Shown here piece by piece: positions 1 to 11,482 of a DNA stretch of 64,000 bases; the stretch's first letter is position 1; each line of letters starts with the position of its first letter. Under the pieces are notes generated by a model, which saw nothing but the letters and a program-made list of their open reading frames with translations, made no database searches and was not told the origin of the DNA. Position numbers and translations under genes: made by a program. Origin of the DNA: Prosopocoilus inquinatus (lineage: Eukaryota; Arthropoda; Insecta; Coleoptera; Lucanidae); NCBI GenBank assembly GCA_036172665.1, contig CM069877.1, positions 17,323,001-17,387,000 on the forward strand, given 5' to 3'.

Positions 1-106
1 ATTTCGGAAAAAATGAATTAAAAAAATATAAAATTTAACATAAAACATATTCATAGCATCTTCAATTTTTTTATGCAAAGTGTAAATCTTTTTAATCGTA
101 ATAATA

Positions 107-296
107 TACAGGGTGTTCCATTTAAAGAAACTTAAGTTAAGATTATATCTCGTTTATCCGATCATCAATTGTTTTTCTGTAAGCACACGGAGAAACTTTG
201 AATTAGTCCCTATAAGTTTTGTATTAACCATTTTGTCCTGAAATCAAAAATGAAGAAGTTAAATGGGGTAGGAATTCTCGCGTAGTCACCCTGTAC
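107..296. repeat. Short TIR element, ACAGGGTG family
   Basis: The segment starts TACAGGGTGTTCC and ends CACCCTGTA, so short inverted termini bracket about 190 bp of AT-rich non-coding sequence. The same kind of start recurs in the window near 28533, 31013, 58739 and 63645. I read it as a non-autonomous element of a multi-copy family and see no coding capacity. Confidence 0.45.
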
Positions 297-412
297 AACT
301 TTTTTTAAGAAATCGTGAATTTTCATCCACTCGATTAAGAATTTAACTACAAAAGGTAACAAGGGTTACTATTAGTTTTAATATGATAAGACGGAGGTGA
401 AAAGAAGATAAT

Positions 413-1080
413 TTGAATGTCAGAGTACCTGTCGTAGTGCCCATTCTCTTCCAACAAAACAAAAAGCAAAGATTAACATCTGCTAAAATACATACTAGTT
501 GGCCCTTGGAGGAATGGAAGCATGTTTGTTTTATTGACAAGGCAAGGATTCAACTTTGGAAGCCGGACGGACGAAGTAAGGTATATAGAAGAGTCAGAGT
601 GTTATTACAGCTGTAATTTGGTTAATAATATCAGCAAATTGGAAGTTGTGAAATAATTTTTTGAGGAGGTTTAAGTTGGTAGGCACGTACAGAGTTTGTG
701 GAGGTTAACGGAAGAATGACAGCTCAAAGATATATTGAAGATATCTTACAAGAGTATGTTGTGCCCTATGTTGGAATTATAGTGTTTGAGAGATTAGTGT
801 TATTGCACGGTAAACCTCGCCCCTAGATAGTAGCTGCAGTAATACAGTAACTTGATGAGGCCTCCGTACAGCCCCGATTTTAACCCGATCGTGCATTTAT
901 GGGACATTTATGAGAAAAAAGGATTCGGCACAGAAATCCGGCTCCTACGACCAGAAATGAACTTAGAACTGCTGCGAAAGAAAAATGGGAATTGATTCCC
1001 CAATAAAGTATCCAAAACCTTCCTTTCGGCCTACCCGGAAGAATTAGGGCAGCCATTCAAGCTCGAGGAGGAAACACGTG
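413..1080 (+). pseudogene. Tc1-like transposase relic
   Basis: Two blocks in the right order are recognisable from a Tc1-like (DDE) DNA transposase. At about 461-600 the reading frame gives a block around RIQLWKPDGR, the conserved region after the first catalytic Asp; the usual SDES motif reads IDKA here. At 699-780 a second block (MTAQRYIEDIL, YVVPY) follows, and at 861-908 a frame reads PPYSPDFNPIVHLWDI, the block normally carrying the third catalytic acid; the usual Glu is Val here. Frames change between blocks and stop codons interrupt them, so the copy is dead. No terminal repeats were identified. Family assignment rests on motif order only. Confidence 0.7.
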
Positions 1081-1640
1081 CTACAGCAATTCATTTGTTT
1101 TGGTATAGATACGTTCTTATTAAAACTGTTTAGTTATTAATCATGTGTTATTGTTCTGCTAAAGTTCCTTGTTCAATAACTTGCGTTGTGGATCTTATAT
1201 TCCAAGGATTATTTGCAATTTCCTTGAAAAATAGATTAATCCAAGCTTAAAACCAACGATTCAGCACGGTTATATCCTTATTAATTCTTAAACAGAAGAA
1301 TAAATAAACTACACAAAAATATGCAATATTTTTATCCATTAAATGAAAATTGACAGATCTATATCCTATTTAATGAATCCAGAAAACTATAAAATATGTC
1401 ATTTAAATTTTCAAAAATCAATACGTTTATTAATAGCATTCGACGACATTTTAATTTTACACATTTCTATGAAAAGCCTTTTAAAATATTAGATTCACAG
1501 TGTAAAATGTCAGTATTATCAAAAACAAAGTTATTATTATTTACCAATGAATACTCTACAAGCAATGAATGATTTTGATTGTCTTTTATGGATATGATAT
1601 TTATGTTAGTTTAAACGTGCTTTTTTTAAATTTTTTAAAG
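1081..1640. other. No gene recognised
   Basis: AT-rich sequence with no supported reading frame, RNA gene or paired repeat. Confidence 0.5.
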
Positions 1641-1652
1641 CTTATAATTACC

Positions 1653-2585
1653 AACATATAAAATAGCGACACCTTACTATCGCTTTTTGACCTAACATTG
1701 CAGTAGGATAGACAAATTGAAGCGGGATTTGCTCCTAATGAGTCCCCCATGCAAGGCGGCCATGCTTGCTGTCAAAGCATAATGAAAGATTTTAGAAAAA
1801 TTTTGTGCAAATCGTTTTTGATTGCAGTGAGAACCTCGAGCAGCCTCTGGACAGCTGTTTCAGCCCTGCTGAAGAAGCCCCAAGCAGGGCTGAAACAGCT
1901 GTCCAGAGGCTGCTCGAGGTTCTCACTGCAATCAAAAACGATTTGCACAAAATTTTTCTAAAATCTTTCATTATGCTTTGACAGCAAGCATGGCCGCCTT
2001 GCATGGGGGACTCATTAGGAGCAAATCCCGTTTCAATTTGTCTATCCTACTGCAATGTTAGGTCAAAAAGCGATAGTAAGATGTCGCTATTTTATATGTT
2101 CATCATTCTTACATCGCAATTGCGAATAAATTGGGCAGGTCGTTTTTGGTCTGCAGTGGGAATGTCGAGCTACGTTTCTGCTGAAGAAGCCCCAAGCAGG
2201 GCTGAAACAGCTGTCCAGAGGCTGCTCGAGGTTCTCACTGCAATCAAAAACGATTTGCACAAAATTTTTCTAAAATCTTTCATTATGCTTTGACAGCAAG
2301 CATGGCCGCCTTGCATGGGGGACTCATTAGGAGCAAATCCCGCTTCAATTTGTCTATCCTACTGCAATGTTAGGTCAAAAAGCGATAGTAAGATGTCGCT
2401 ATTTTATATGTTCATCATTCTTACATCGCAATTGCGAATAAATTGGGCAGGTCGTTTTTGGTCTGCAGTGGGAATGTCGAGCTACGTTTCTGCTGAAGAA
2501 GCCCCAAGCAGGGCTGAAACAGCTGTCCAGAGGCTGCTCGAGGTTCTCACTGCAATCAAAAACGATTTGCACAAAATTTTTCTTA
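1653..2585. repeat. 312-bp satellite-like array with a head-to-head junction
   Basis: Two structures overlap. First, 1653-1870 and 1883-2100 are near-perfect inverted arms of 218 bp around a 12-nt spacer. Second, from 1871 rightward the sequence is a tandem array of period 312: the string GAAGAAGCCCCAAGCAGGGC starts at 1871, 2183 and 2495, and the last copy is truncated at about 2585. The array is bracketed by a 13-bp direct repeat, CTTATAATTACCA, at 1641-1653 and 2582-2594, which looks like a duplicated insertion site. ORFs reading through it on both strands are symmetry artefacts. Related copies lie at 39195-39840 and 40631-40854. Confidence 0.85.
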
Positions 2586-2861
2586 TAATTACCATGTAAC
2601 CAGTAATTTTTAAGCGTGTTTTGTCAATTATTGCTATTGTTTCTGACTGTCATTGCATAAAAGTTACCTTCCCACTATCGGCAAACGAAAACAAATCAGC
2701 TGCTAGTTCAGCGTTTCTCAAACTTTTATGTTTCACGATTACCTTTTGAACTGTGTCGTGATACCCTCTTTCCTTCACCATCGAATTTCGAACTTGAACA
2801 CTGATGCTAAACGACTGTCAAATGCTGTGTATTTTTTTAATATTTCAGACTCATCATTAGA

Positions 2862-4030
2862 ACAGTCTGTATATTATAGTATATTTGAATATCCATTTCT
2901 ACGTGCTTTCCAACCATACCATATTTTGTCGTCTTAAGAATGATAACTTGTGAATTATTATTATTATTTCTGTATAATCAACTTAAGAAACGGTTGTAAA
3001 ATATTATCATTCGTCTCACAATCATTTAAGATATTTATCTACACAGTTTATCGCAGTTTTAGCGATGTAAAAAAATACGAAATAAATTCAAGAACTAAAG
3101 GATTGTTTCGGGATATTGAAGATAGTAACGCAGCTGTCGAAATACGTATCTACGATTACAAACAAATTGTGATAAGAGAACATCTTTTTTTTTTATTTAC
3201 ATATATCCTCATAAAAGAAGTCGAGAGAGAAACCACTGACAGGCCACTTCAAAGCATTACCACGTTCATTTCAGCGATTATCCAACCGATTCGTATATGT
3301 TCTTGCATGACAGGAATTACCTGAAACAAATCGTTCAGTTCCTGAATTTATTTCCTACTTTTATTTAAATCCCTAAAACTACGAAAAACTGTATGGATAA
3401 ATATCTTAAATGATTCTGAGACGAATGAGAATATTTTACAGCACATTTCTTTAGTTGATTACACAGAAGTAATAATAATTCACAAGTTATCATTCTTAAG
3501 ACGACAAAATATGGTATGGTTGGAAAGCACGTAGTAAGGGCTATTCAAATATACTATAATATAATGGGTGTTCCATTTGAATAAAATGACTAATTTTACA
3601 ATATGCGAACTGAATCGTAGTGTTGTTGAAGTTTAAAAATATTGAACACTGTAAAAGTAGAGAGATTTAGAAATATTTTGGTCTAAGGTTGATTGTAGTA
3701 TCACTAAAATTGACAATTTGATAGATGATCAAACATGACCCACTTTCTTGCGTAAAATTACAAATAATTCAGTAAATACTAACAATAAGTAAGTGTAATG
3801 TTATATCATTTTTATCGTCTATACAAGGGCTAATCGAAGCTGCAATAAAATATATGGTGTTTAATTTAAAAAATTATAAATTAGGTTTCTAACTTATTAC
3901 ATGTATATCTGTATATTTGAAAATATTTTTAAAATGTGCGAAATGGAAACTCAAACAGCTTTTGACATTTTCTTGATAAATTGAATTTAAAGGGGCATTT
4001 TTGGACTTTTCCAGAACGGATTCGTGTTTC
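2862..4030 (-). mobile_element. Foldback/long-TIR element, same family as 31013-32047
   Basis: About 245 bp at 2862-3110 recurs inverted at 3312-3558; both arms contain CCAACCATACCATATTTTGT and the Leu-Arg-free AT-rich sequence around it. The sequence from about 3110 to 4030 matches, in reverse, most of the element at 31013-32047, and ends with the same terminal block (TTTGGACTTTTCCAGA). The spacer at 3117-3160 holds a decayed copy of a Penelope-type hammerhead sequence. There is no intact protein. I infer a non-autonomous element duplicated on itself. Confidence 0.6.
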
Positions 4031-4680
4031 GTGTATAAAATTGTTGTTGTTGTTACATGGAATCCGCGTACAGGTGTGCCTTAGGTACACGTTTAAAACC
4101 GCATACTCCAATATTAATAGGCGATAGCCGACTTGATTTTCAACTAACTTTTTGCATACCTTAATTATATTTGACCTTCTCATTGTGAAAGTACATTGTT
4201 TTTACTATTTAACGCACATAAAGCTTTATTAAACTTAACACAGATTTATGTCAAAGCAGATGCGAAACTTGTAAATTGAATTACCGTCTTGCCAAGGTAG
4301 ATTTAATCATTTTCAAAAAACCGTCTTAGTAAAATGGTGTTTGAATTTAAACCCATTTTTATTGTACTGCAGACCACTGTATCCAATACATTTGAAGATT
4401 TTATGCAGCAGAAAAAATTTAAAAAAATATTTTTAAATAAATTAGAGTATTTACAATTGTTTTTGTCATAAAAACGATGATAATTAAACATAGGATTTTG
4501 AATAAAAGATCAAACTTAATTACAGTTTTGATAAGCCGAAGAGCCAACAAACCCCAAGATAAAGTAAGTAAAGCACCTAGCGGTGATAGAACTTAAGCTC
4601 CCTGTTTCTTACAAGCGGGGCTCTATTTCATAAAGTAGTAAATCAATTTATGATCTAATTCACGGCCTGCTTCACAATAG
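4031..4680. other. No gene recognised
   Basis: AT-rich sequence without a supported coding region or repeat pair. Confidence 0.45.
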
Positions 4681-4970
4681 GTGTTTTCGTTTCATAAGTG
4701 ATCTGAACTCGAAGTGATCTGAACTGATCTGATCCCAAGTGATACTACGCCGACATGAAAAGACCAAGCAAATATATTATTAAACTCCTAACCTCAAACA
4801 CCTAACTGATCAAAACTGACCCTTCAATTTCTCGGTGCTTCAGCGATAAGGGGAAGGTCGATTAGCGTTGCTAAGGTTCAATTCACTTTAAACGAAACGA
4901 ATGCTTAATGGTCAAGCGGATCAGATCTGTTCTAGTCGGTGCTACTCCGCTTGTTGAAACGAAAACCGCT
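4681..4970. repeat. Possible short TIR element
   Basis: The left end reads GTTTTCGTTTCA and the right end TGAAACGAAAAC, an inverted pair around about 290 bp of moderately GC-rich sequence with several GATCTGAACT-like repeats. No coding capacity. The short termini make this tentative. Confidence 0.35.
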
Positions 4971-5559
4971 AATATTAACAAAAATTCAAAAGCCACTTGA
5001 TGAACTTTTCAGTTGTGCAGTCGTTATAAAGGGTAAACGTTCCTCTACAAAAAGTAATTGGTTCTACGTTAAAAAGTACAGTCGCGGCATTTGAAAACTT
5101 ATACACTTTGACAGATATAATGTTTCGGCGGTGTAAACTGATCGTAAATCTGAAGTTTCTGAACGTCAAATAAATCACCCTAAATGCTGCTACGGATTTG
5201 TCAAATTTGACACTGATATCAAAATGATAGATGAAGGTTTGATTTACGCAATGCAAAATGACGAATTTTTGACATTGATGTCAATTCTCAGTGTACCAGT
5301 TTTCAAAAGCCGCCCAAAACGCGGCAGAATTTTGAAAAACACCCAGTAGCGCCTAAATTCGGTACAAATTTCTCTCTTAATCAGTTAATCTTACATCTCT
5401 TTAATTCTTACGCGCCATTGAAAACTCGTAAATTCACTCCATGTAATTCACCTTAGTTAACTAATATATTGTTGGAAATACGTTCATTAAGAGCTAAAAC
5501 CCTTCACAGTTTTAAAACAAAATTCAGCCCTCAGTGGGAGACCTATAAATCTATCCGTA
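4971..5559. other. No gene recognised
   Basis: No supported reading frame or repeat. Weak matches to LINE-like sequence may begin near the right edge. Confidence 0.4.
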
Positions 5560-6400
5560 ACTGTTCGGCATACTTATGCATATCGAAAAGAAAGATCCAT
5601 TTACTTTAAATATCGAATTAATAAAATACAAAATCCTAAAAGATTGCGGCTAGAATTAAGGAATAATGATATTTATAAAAAAAATTCAAACACTACTTTA
5701 ATTCCTGAGCATTTACGCGACGTTAATAAAATGAACGATAGCTTTGTTAATCTTGAATCTCCCCCTAATATAGATAAGTTTGGTCAATTTTTGCAACAGT
5801 AGCACATGTTGAAATTTTACATAATTAGTCAAATTCTCGGAAATTACCGATGGTGAAATTTTAAAGGTTTAATGTCACTTAAAATCCTCTTACGGGCATG
5901 GTGGTATAAATTTACAAATGATTAAATTATGTTGTCATTATTTGGTACCGTATATTACACACATAATTAATTTCCGTATTACAGAATCTGTAATATCCCT
6001 GTTATGGAAAATTGGTCGAGTTAAACCTACTTCAAAGAACGACATCCCTTCAAGCTTTAAAGATCTCCGTTCCATTTCAATCTTGCCAACTTTATCTAAA
6101 ATATTAGAAGAAGGTAAGACAGCTTCGAGAATAGTTATCAGCAAATAATCTGACAAGTGTTCATTTCGATTTCCGGTAGTATTGGCGTTGTAAACAAAAT
6201 ATTTTTTCAAGCGCATGTCGTAGCTTAACTTTACCAGTTTTAACACTGCGACAAACGTTTTTCGAAACAAAGGTTTTTACAGGTAATGCTACCGGATTTC
6301 GAAATGAACACTTATTAGTCCCTGCTAAACAGTCCGGATTTAGACCAGGCCATAGGTATGGCACCGCCTTGCTGGATATTACGGATATTATATACACTGC
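5560..6400 (+). pseudogene. Non-LTR retrotransposon (LINE) reverse transcriptase, 5' part
   Basis: The region carries the linker and first third of a LINE ORF2 reverse transcriptase, broken by frameshifts. At 5690-5790 the translation contains LIPEHLRDVNKMNDSFVN, typical of the pre-RT linker. At 5918-6110 it reads through LWKIGRVKP and KDLRSISILPTLSKILE, the RT motif 1-2 region. At about 6325-6375 the block QSGFRPGHRYGTALLDIT follows, the RT region before the first catalytic Asp. A 157-bp MITE at 6156-6312 sits inside. The rest of the RT (SHNILLSILHHIGLE onward) reappears at 9270 in the same orientation, so both pieces may be one element split by later insertions, including the Tc1-like relic at 6646-7480. 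Confidence 0.75.
6156..6312. repeat. MITE nested in the LINE
   Basis: AGTGTTCATTTCGATTTCCG at the left and its near-perfect inverted copy at the right (ending GAAATGAACACT) bracket 157 bp with no coding potential. It interrupts the LINE RT between the KILE and QSGFRPG blocks, so it inserted after the LINE. Confidence 0.65.
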
Positions 6401-6645
6401 TCCAGTAAATTTACGCACCATGCAATAAAATAAGAAATTTTCGATTTTTTTTTCAAAATTTACAGAAACTGGCATTCCTATCAAATAGCTACGCATACGA
6501 GATTCATTTTCCAACATTTATTTACATTTGATTCCATAAAATTAAATCACATGTGGATTCATTAATCACTTTAAATTTTAATATTTAAATTTAGATTTTA
6601 TACTTAATACTTTATTGTTTTTTGTGTTCGTATTTCTTCGTCATT

Positions 6646-7480
6646 ATGTCACACGAATTTCGAAATTTGACCAATGAAAAATGTACTCAAGTAGTGGTAA
6701 TGTTAGAATAAGACCGAAGCTCTCATTGAATAGGAAGAAGATTTAGTGTGTCCCAAATCTCGGTGAGCCGAATGGTGTGAAGGTATAGAGAGATTGGTAT
6801 TCTCAAAGGGCTAGGAAAGGCAGACATAGTGCAGCAACCCGTGTTTAGACCATTTTTTGACACGTTTTGCTTTAGAATAGAGGTTCGTTACAAGCAAAAA
6901 TTTCCAATTTGAAGTAAAGGAATTGCGTGGGGCTCCATTTAGCATCTGAACTGTTTGTTAACGTCTTGGGGAAGCTAATTTGATATATCAGGTGTCTGTC
7001 CAAGGCCAGCCTTGCCTACAGAACATCACAGAGATCACTTGGAATTTGTTAAATTTCATCTGATTTGGTTACAGGACGATTGGAGTTTAGTTCTCTTTAG
7101 AGACGAATCTAGATTTTGTTTTTAGAAGAATGGTAGACGTGTTCGTGCATATCAACGACCAAATGACCGGTATGCTCACTGCAACGTTTGAATACCACAC
7201 TATCTTGCTGAAGCCCTTTTATGGCGTGAGTAGGAATTTCTTCGATAGCGCGGACTTATTGGTGTTACATAATGGGAATCTTAATGCCTTTCAGTTTGTG
7301 TCCTGTATCGGACGCATTTCTTTATTAAAGCAAGATAATGTTCGACGCCAACGTGTTCGGAAAGTTCAAAACTGCTTAGAGGAGTTTGAAATCAATGCCA
7401 TGGTTTATCCATCAACGAGTTCAGACCTCAGTCCCATTGAGCGTACGACGCACACGAGGTAGGCGTCTGAAAACACTCTG
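6646..7480 (+). pseudogene. Tc1-like transposase pseudogene
   Basis: An ATG at 6646 opens a frame with a helix-turn-helix-like N-terminus (RRFSVSQISVSRMV), followed by stops. Catalytic-core blocks appear in order: WLQDDWSLVLFRDESRFCF near 7063-7120, with the first Asp; GRRVRAYQRPNDRYAHCNV near 7130-7190; NGNLNAFQFV near 7270; and YPSTSSDLSPIE near 7405-7440, which holds the third acid (Glu) of a DD34E-type transposase. The frame changes several times and the middle Asp block is poorly preserved, so this is a dead copy. No clear terminal repeats were found. It lies in the gap between the two LINE pieces. Confidence 0.75.
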
Positions 7481-7691
7481 AGAGATTATCCGAACCAAGT
7501 TAATAGCTTGGAATAGGTGGGGCGTTGGAACAAAATGACATAATTGCGGTTATTTTATGTGTAGATCAGGAGAGAGAGCCAATTCCCATGTAAATTTTTT
7601 GTCCACGTAATATGACGTAGTAGGACTTAGTAACGTATTTATCTGTTGCGATGGCGCCACTATTCTACGCGCCTTTTTAATTTAAATAATT

Positions 7692-7832
7692 CTTTAGGTT
7701 TTCTTCTCCATACATTCATTTAAGTAATACGTTATATTCTGCAAAGACTCTAATATGCTATAATATACATTACAAGTCTTTACAGAATATAACGTATTAC
7801 CTAAATGAACGTATGGAGAAGAAAACCTAAAG
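7692..7832. repeat. Palindromic element, about 55-bp arms
   Basis: The left arm (7692-7750, starting CTTTAGGTTTTCTTCTCC) is repeated inverted at 7778-7832 with only a few mismatches, leaving a spacer of about 27 nt. It is a compact foldback MITE or hairpin, without coding capacity. Confidence 0.7.
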
Positions 7833-8630
7833 AAACGGAAAATCATGCTTAAATTATGATATTTACTAGATTTTAAGCTAACAAAACAAACCACATATTA
7901 TTCTCAAATTACTATATTTAACTGCAAGTCATAACACATTATTTGTACATTGTTATTCATGAAGTTCATAATTTATGGAAATGCTTTCAAAATTGCAATT
8001 CAATACATTCTTTCTTGATCCGTACACATTATTTTTGACTTTAAGTGTGAATATCTTCAAAATTATTGTAAATTAAACTTCTTTTTTAACAATTTTTATT
8101 CAGAATATTGTACTTTGACCAACTTTAAATTTTATAAATCAGCTAATCACTCACACATAATAATACTTGTTACACTTTAATAAAATTATTTAAAGTGATT
8201 GTTTCATAGTTGTAGCTCCTACCTTCTGCACTTTCATTGGTATTAAAATGTAGGCAGGTAATACGATGTGGGATCTCCGTATTAATTTAATCGTCCTGCA
8301 TTCATGTGCTGGATGCAGATATCTGTAACAATTTATATTTTACTGCAGTTGTTAATTTGGTAAAATAAAAACCTTATTATGGATTATTATGATGCTAACG
8401 GTAATGCTAACTTTTCATCAGTGTGACGTATACACATCTTCTTGCATCGAAATTGTCACAGGGCTTCGTTACCTAAATTAACGGCCCCAATTCCAAATTG
8501 AAGGAAATTTGGTCTGATTGGAACATGAATTCCATCCAATAACTACACATTTAAATCTTTTTTTACAGATCTTGCGAGGTCCATTTTTCTCAAATTCTGT
8601 TTATTTAGAGACTGGTCACACAAAAATAAT
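7833..8630. other. No gene recognised
   Basis: AT-rich stretch; no supported ORF, repeat pair or RNA gene. Confidence 0.45.
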
Positions 8631-8855
8631 TTAATCATCAACAATGTTTATTTGACGGACTATTTGATTTAACCCATTATATTTGTGCCAGTTCTTTAAT
8701 TTACTTAAACGATCACGATCTGCGCCATCACTAAAGTAATTGACATTGACAACATGTGACATTTCATTCGCGCCAAATTTACAATTACTCCGAGCGCCAT
8801 CTCTGCGGATAAATACGTTACTACAACATGCTGGACAAAAATTTTCAATTGCCAA
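8631..8855 (-). other. Short cysteine-containing ORF, unassigned
   Basis: A 74-codon minus-strand frame starts MAIENFCPACCSNVF and contains CPACC plus one further Cys. It is more GC-rich than its surroundings, but there is no splice context, paralogue or motif that I can name. It could be a fragment of a retrotransposed gene or chance. I would not call it a gene without expression support. Confidence 0.2.
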
Positions 8856-9229
8856 TAAACCTCTCTCCTGGTGTGGATCGTCGATAACAATCTGTTATTC
8901 CAAATAGGGATGGAAATACATTGGTGTCATTTATTTAAAAAAATTTCCGATTTTTGATTTTATTGGTTTTAATTGTTTCTTTTTTACTTGTAGATGATGC
9001 TTTTATAACACATTAAACAATTGTTACCAAATTATTTCCAATCAACGTGAACCGTTTCAAATTTTAAATAAAGCAAACGGAAAATCTTATTTTACTGAGT
9101 GGTGCGTTTCTTGGAGCAGGGTATTTAAAGCTTTGGATATTGGCAAGTAATGTCCAATTCAGGAAAGAATACATGCACGTCATACCCGGATCTCTTCTAT
9201 TTCAGGTGGTTGCACTACGTTAATCAACA

Positions 9230-9825
9230 CTATGCAAATTTTTATGTATCGGAAATGCATCATTAAATCAATTTAGATATGATCAGTCATAATATTTTAT
9301 TGTCAATATTGCATCATATTGGATTAGAGAGACAGGTAGTGGAATTTTTCAGAAATTATCTAACCAATAGAAGTCAAATAGTTACTCTAGAGGACGAAGT
9401 CTCGAATATACTGCCAATGACCAAAAAAGTATCTCAGGGTAGAGTGAATGGCCCTTTTATTTTCGTGATACGTATGCCTTTCTTTTTCAATAACATCGAC
9501 TGCAATTACTATCAATTTGCAAACGATACTCAATTGTACCTCTCATTTAGCCCATCTGATATACACGTGGCCGTAAGTCCAATAAATAATGATTTGACCA
9601 AAATCGTAGAAGCTGTATATTTATAGTTGTGCGATGTTTAGGTGAAAAAATGAAATCTTATTTACTAAAAATGGCGCCTTTCATGAAAAATCGCCTTCAT
9701 ATGCATGTATTTGTACTTATGATCGTTTATCGCGTAGTATTAAGGATGATTTTCGTTTTAAGAACCGCCTCAAACGATTTCTCAAAGATCATTGTTTTTA
9801 TGCTGTCCAGGAGTTCCTGTCTTAA
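9230..9825 (+). pseudogene. LINE reverse transcriptase, 3' part of ORF2
   Basis: The frame from 9279 reads ISHNILLSILHHIGLE, then FFRNYLTNRSQIV (RT motif 4 region), a decayed PQG block (KKVSQGRVNGP), and YYQFANDTQLYLSF, where the catalytic FADD is FAND. After a frame change the end of ORF2 is visible at 9717-9825: YDRLSRSIKDDFRFKNRLKR followed by a block ending QEFLS and a TAA at 9823-9825. This is the downstream half of a LINE whose upstream half probably lies at 5560-6400. The changed catalytic residue and frameshifts mark it as dead. Confidence 0.75.
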
Positions 9826-10094
9826 ATGTATTTGTATTGTCTATGTATTGTTAGAGTTATGCATAAAAATTCACGGACCCATTGATGCAGTGGACGGTAA
9901 CTTACATCGGCACGAGTTGGCTGCCCTGACGTGGTCCCGGTGCTTCCTTGTACTTACGATATCAACGAGACGGGGAATGCAGTGGATTAGATCCGATAGT
10001 TCTGAATCAGCTATTGTAGAGCCCATACGTCCTCTTTTATCAATAAATTTATGTCGTTTAAATTACCTTCATTACCACGATTCCAACAGCAGTA
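9826..10094 (+). repeat. LINE 3' untranslated region, first part
   Basis: Sequence following the ORF2 stop, with no coding signal. It is interrupted by the mariner element at 10095 and appears to resume at 11341. An ORF of 171 codons running through it is not supported by any motif. Confidence 0.5.
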
Positions 10095-11338
10095 CGTGGG
10101 CAGCTGGAAAAGTTTCTGGAAACGGTATGAAAAAACGCATATGAAATTTGGTAAATAGTATCATTGTTTTTCGAAGTATTCGCCTTTGACGTCAATACAC
10201 TTTTGCATACGCTCGAACCAATTTCTAAAGCACGTTTTCCACTCTAAAGATGGTACCTTAGAAACCAGTGTCCGGAATGTTTCAACCGCTGCTTCAGCCG
10301 ACGAAAATCGCTCACCACGCATTTTATTTTTGATATTTGGGAACAAAAATAAATCATTAGGTGATAAGTCAGGTGAATAGAATATGGACAATGAGTCATT
10401 AATTCAATATTATTGTTGGACAAAAAATCAACTGTTTGACGGGCTGAGTTAGAGCTGGCGTTGTTATGATGGAGAATAATTCGTCGATTTCGATGGTTTC
10501 TTCTTATTTGATCGATTACTTCCGGCAAACAAATTGTAGTATACCAATCAGCATTCACGGTTTTTCGATCCTCTAAAGCCACGGTTGCTACATGTCCAGT
10601 TAGACCAAAGACACAAGCAATCATTTGCTTCGCAGCACTGCGTGAACGGACAACTTTTGTTGGTTTTGGTTCATTTTGAAATACCCAAACGGTAGATTGT
10701 TGTTTACTTTCTGGCTCGAACGAATAGATCCACGTTTCGTCACCAGTAATGTTGTTATAAACTAATTTTGAACGACCTCCAGTGAATTTCTTGAGCATTT
10801 CTTCGCACCATTTGAGACGACCCTGTTTTTGCGCTTCTGTTAAATTATGTGGAATCCAACGACTGCAAAGCTTTCCTTCGTTCAAATGACCATACAATAT
10901 CTGGTGTATTGCTTTCATGTCAATGCGTAAGGATGCTTGAATCTCATGGTATGTTGCATGTCGATCTCGCTGAAGCATTTCACACACAACATCTACATTA
11001 GTGGCAACAACAAATGTTGGTGGACGACCTTCACGAAATTCATCACTGAAAGAGGTACGTCCACGCTAGAATTCGGCAAACCAATTACAAACACTGCTCT
11101 TTGATGTGCTTCATCTCCAAAAGCCAAAAAATCATGGCACGAAAATTTTCACGTGAGATTTCCATGTTTACACAAAATTACTTTTTTTCGAATGCTGTAC
11201 AAACAAAACTAGTTCACTTGGATAGGAACTGTTAATAGAATTATAGGGGAAAGACGTCAAATTTTTCAAAAATGACAGTTGATAAACGCTAACAATTCTA
11301 GACCTACTAGATTCCAGAAAATTTTCCAGCAGCCCACG
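10095..11338 (-). mobile_element. mariner transposon, full length but defective
   Basis: A 1244-bp element with 27-29-bp terminal inverted repeats: left CGTGGGCAGCTGGAAAAG..., right the inverted near-copy ending CAGCCCACG. TA dinucleotides flank both ends (10093-10094 and 11339-11340), the standard mariner target duplication. It carries a single transposase gene on the minus strand (10161-11165). It sits within the LINE 3' region, so it inserted later than the LINE. Confidence 0.9.
10161..11165 (-). pseudogene. mariner transposase (DD34D type), inactivated
   Basis: Cut-and-paste transposase acting on the element's own TIRs in the nucleus. The start is ATG at 11165 (MEISRENFRAMIF), and the end is EYFEKQ plus TGA at 10161-10163, so full length is preserved at about 345 codons. 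The first catalytic Asp survives in TGDETWIYSF. The second is lost: the usual HHDNASSH reads HHNNASSN. The third block is split by a frameshift near 10380-10400, where one frame has PYSIHLT and the other YSPDLSPNDLFLFP. The N-terminal 60 residues also contain stops and shifts. The internal 247-codon frame (10244-10987) is the longest uninterrupted part. Catalytically dead by sequence. Confidence 0.9.
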
Positions 11339-11340
11339 TA

Positions 11341-11480
11341 CATGTTCTTATTTTTCTCTTGTTTTTATCCGACCATGTCAACTATGCCATGCAATTACAT
11401 ATGTCCTGTTTTATGTTATTTGCGCAACTGTGAATACGAATAAATTATTATTATTATTGCTATTATTATTATTTGTACTA
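11341..11480 (+). repeat. LINE 3' end with TTA-rich tail
   Basis: The sequence continues beyond the mariner insertion and ends in AATAAATTATTATTATTATT-like simple repeat, the kind of tail found at LINE 3' ends. Assignment to the LINE rests on position and tail only. Confidence 0.5.
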
Positions 11481-11482
11481 TT

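Noticed and set aside
1749..2004. Two ORFs with the same peptide on opposite strands
   Set aside because: Produced by the palindromic arms of the satellite array, not by a gene.
2950..3324. 124-codon ORF
   Set aside because: Falls in a foldback arm and its spacer; low-complexity start and no motif.
9629..10144. 171-codon plus-strand ORF
   Set aside because: Its frame differs from the LINE ORF2 end that is clearly readable at 9717-9825, and the remainder is 3' untranslated sequence.
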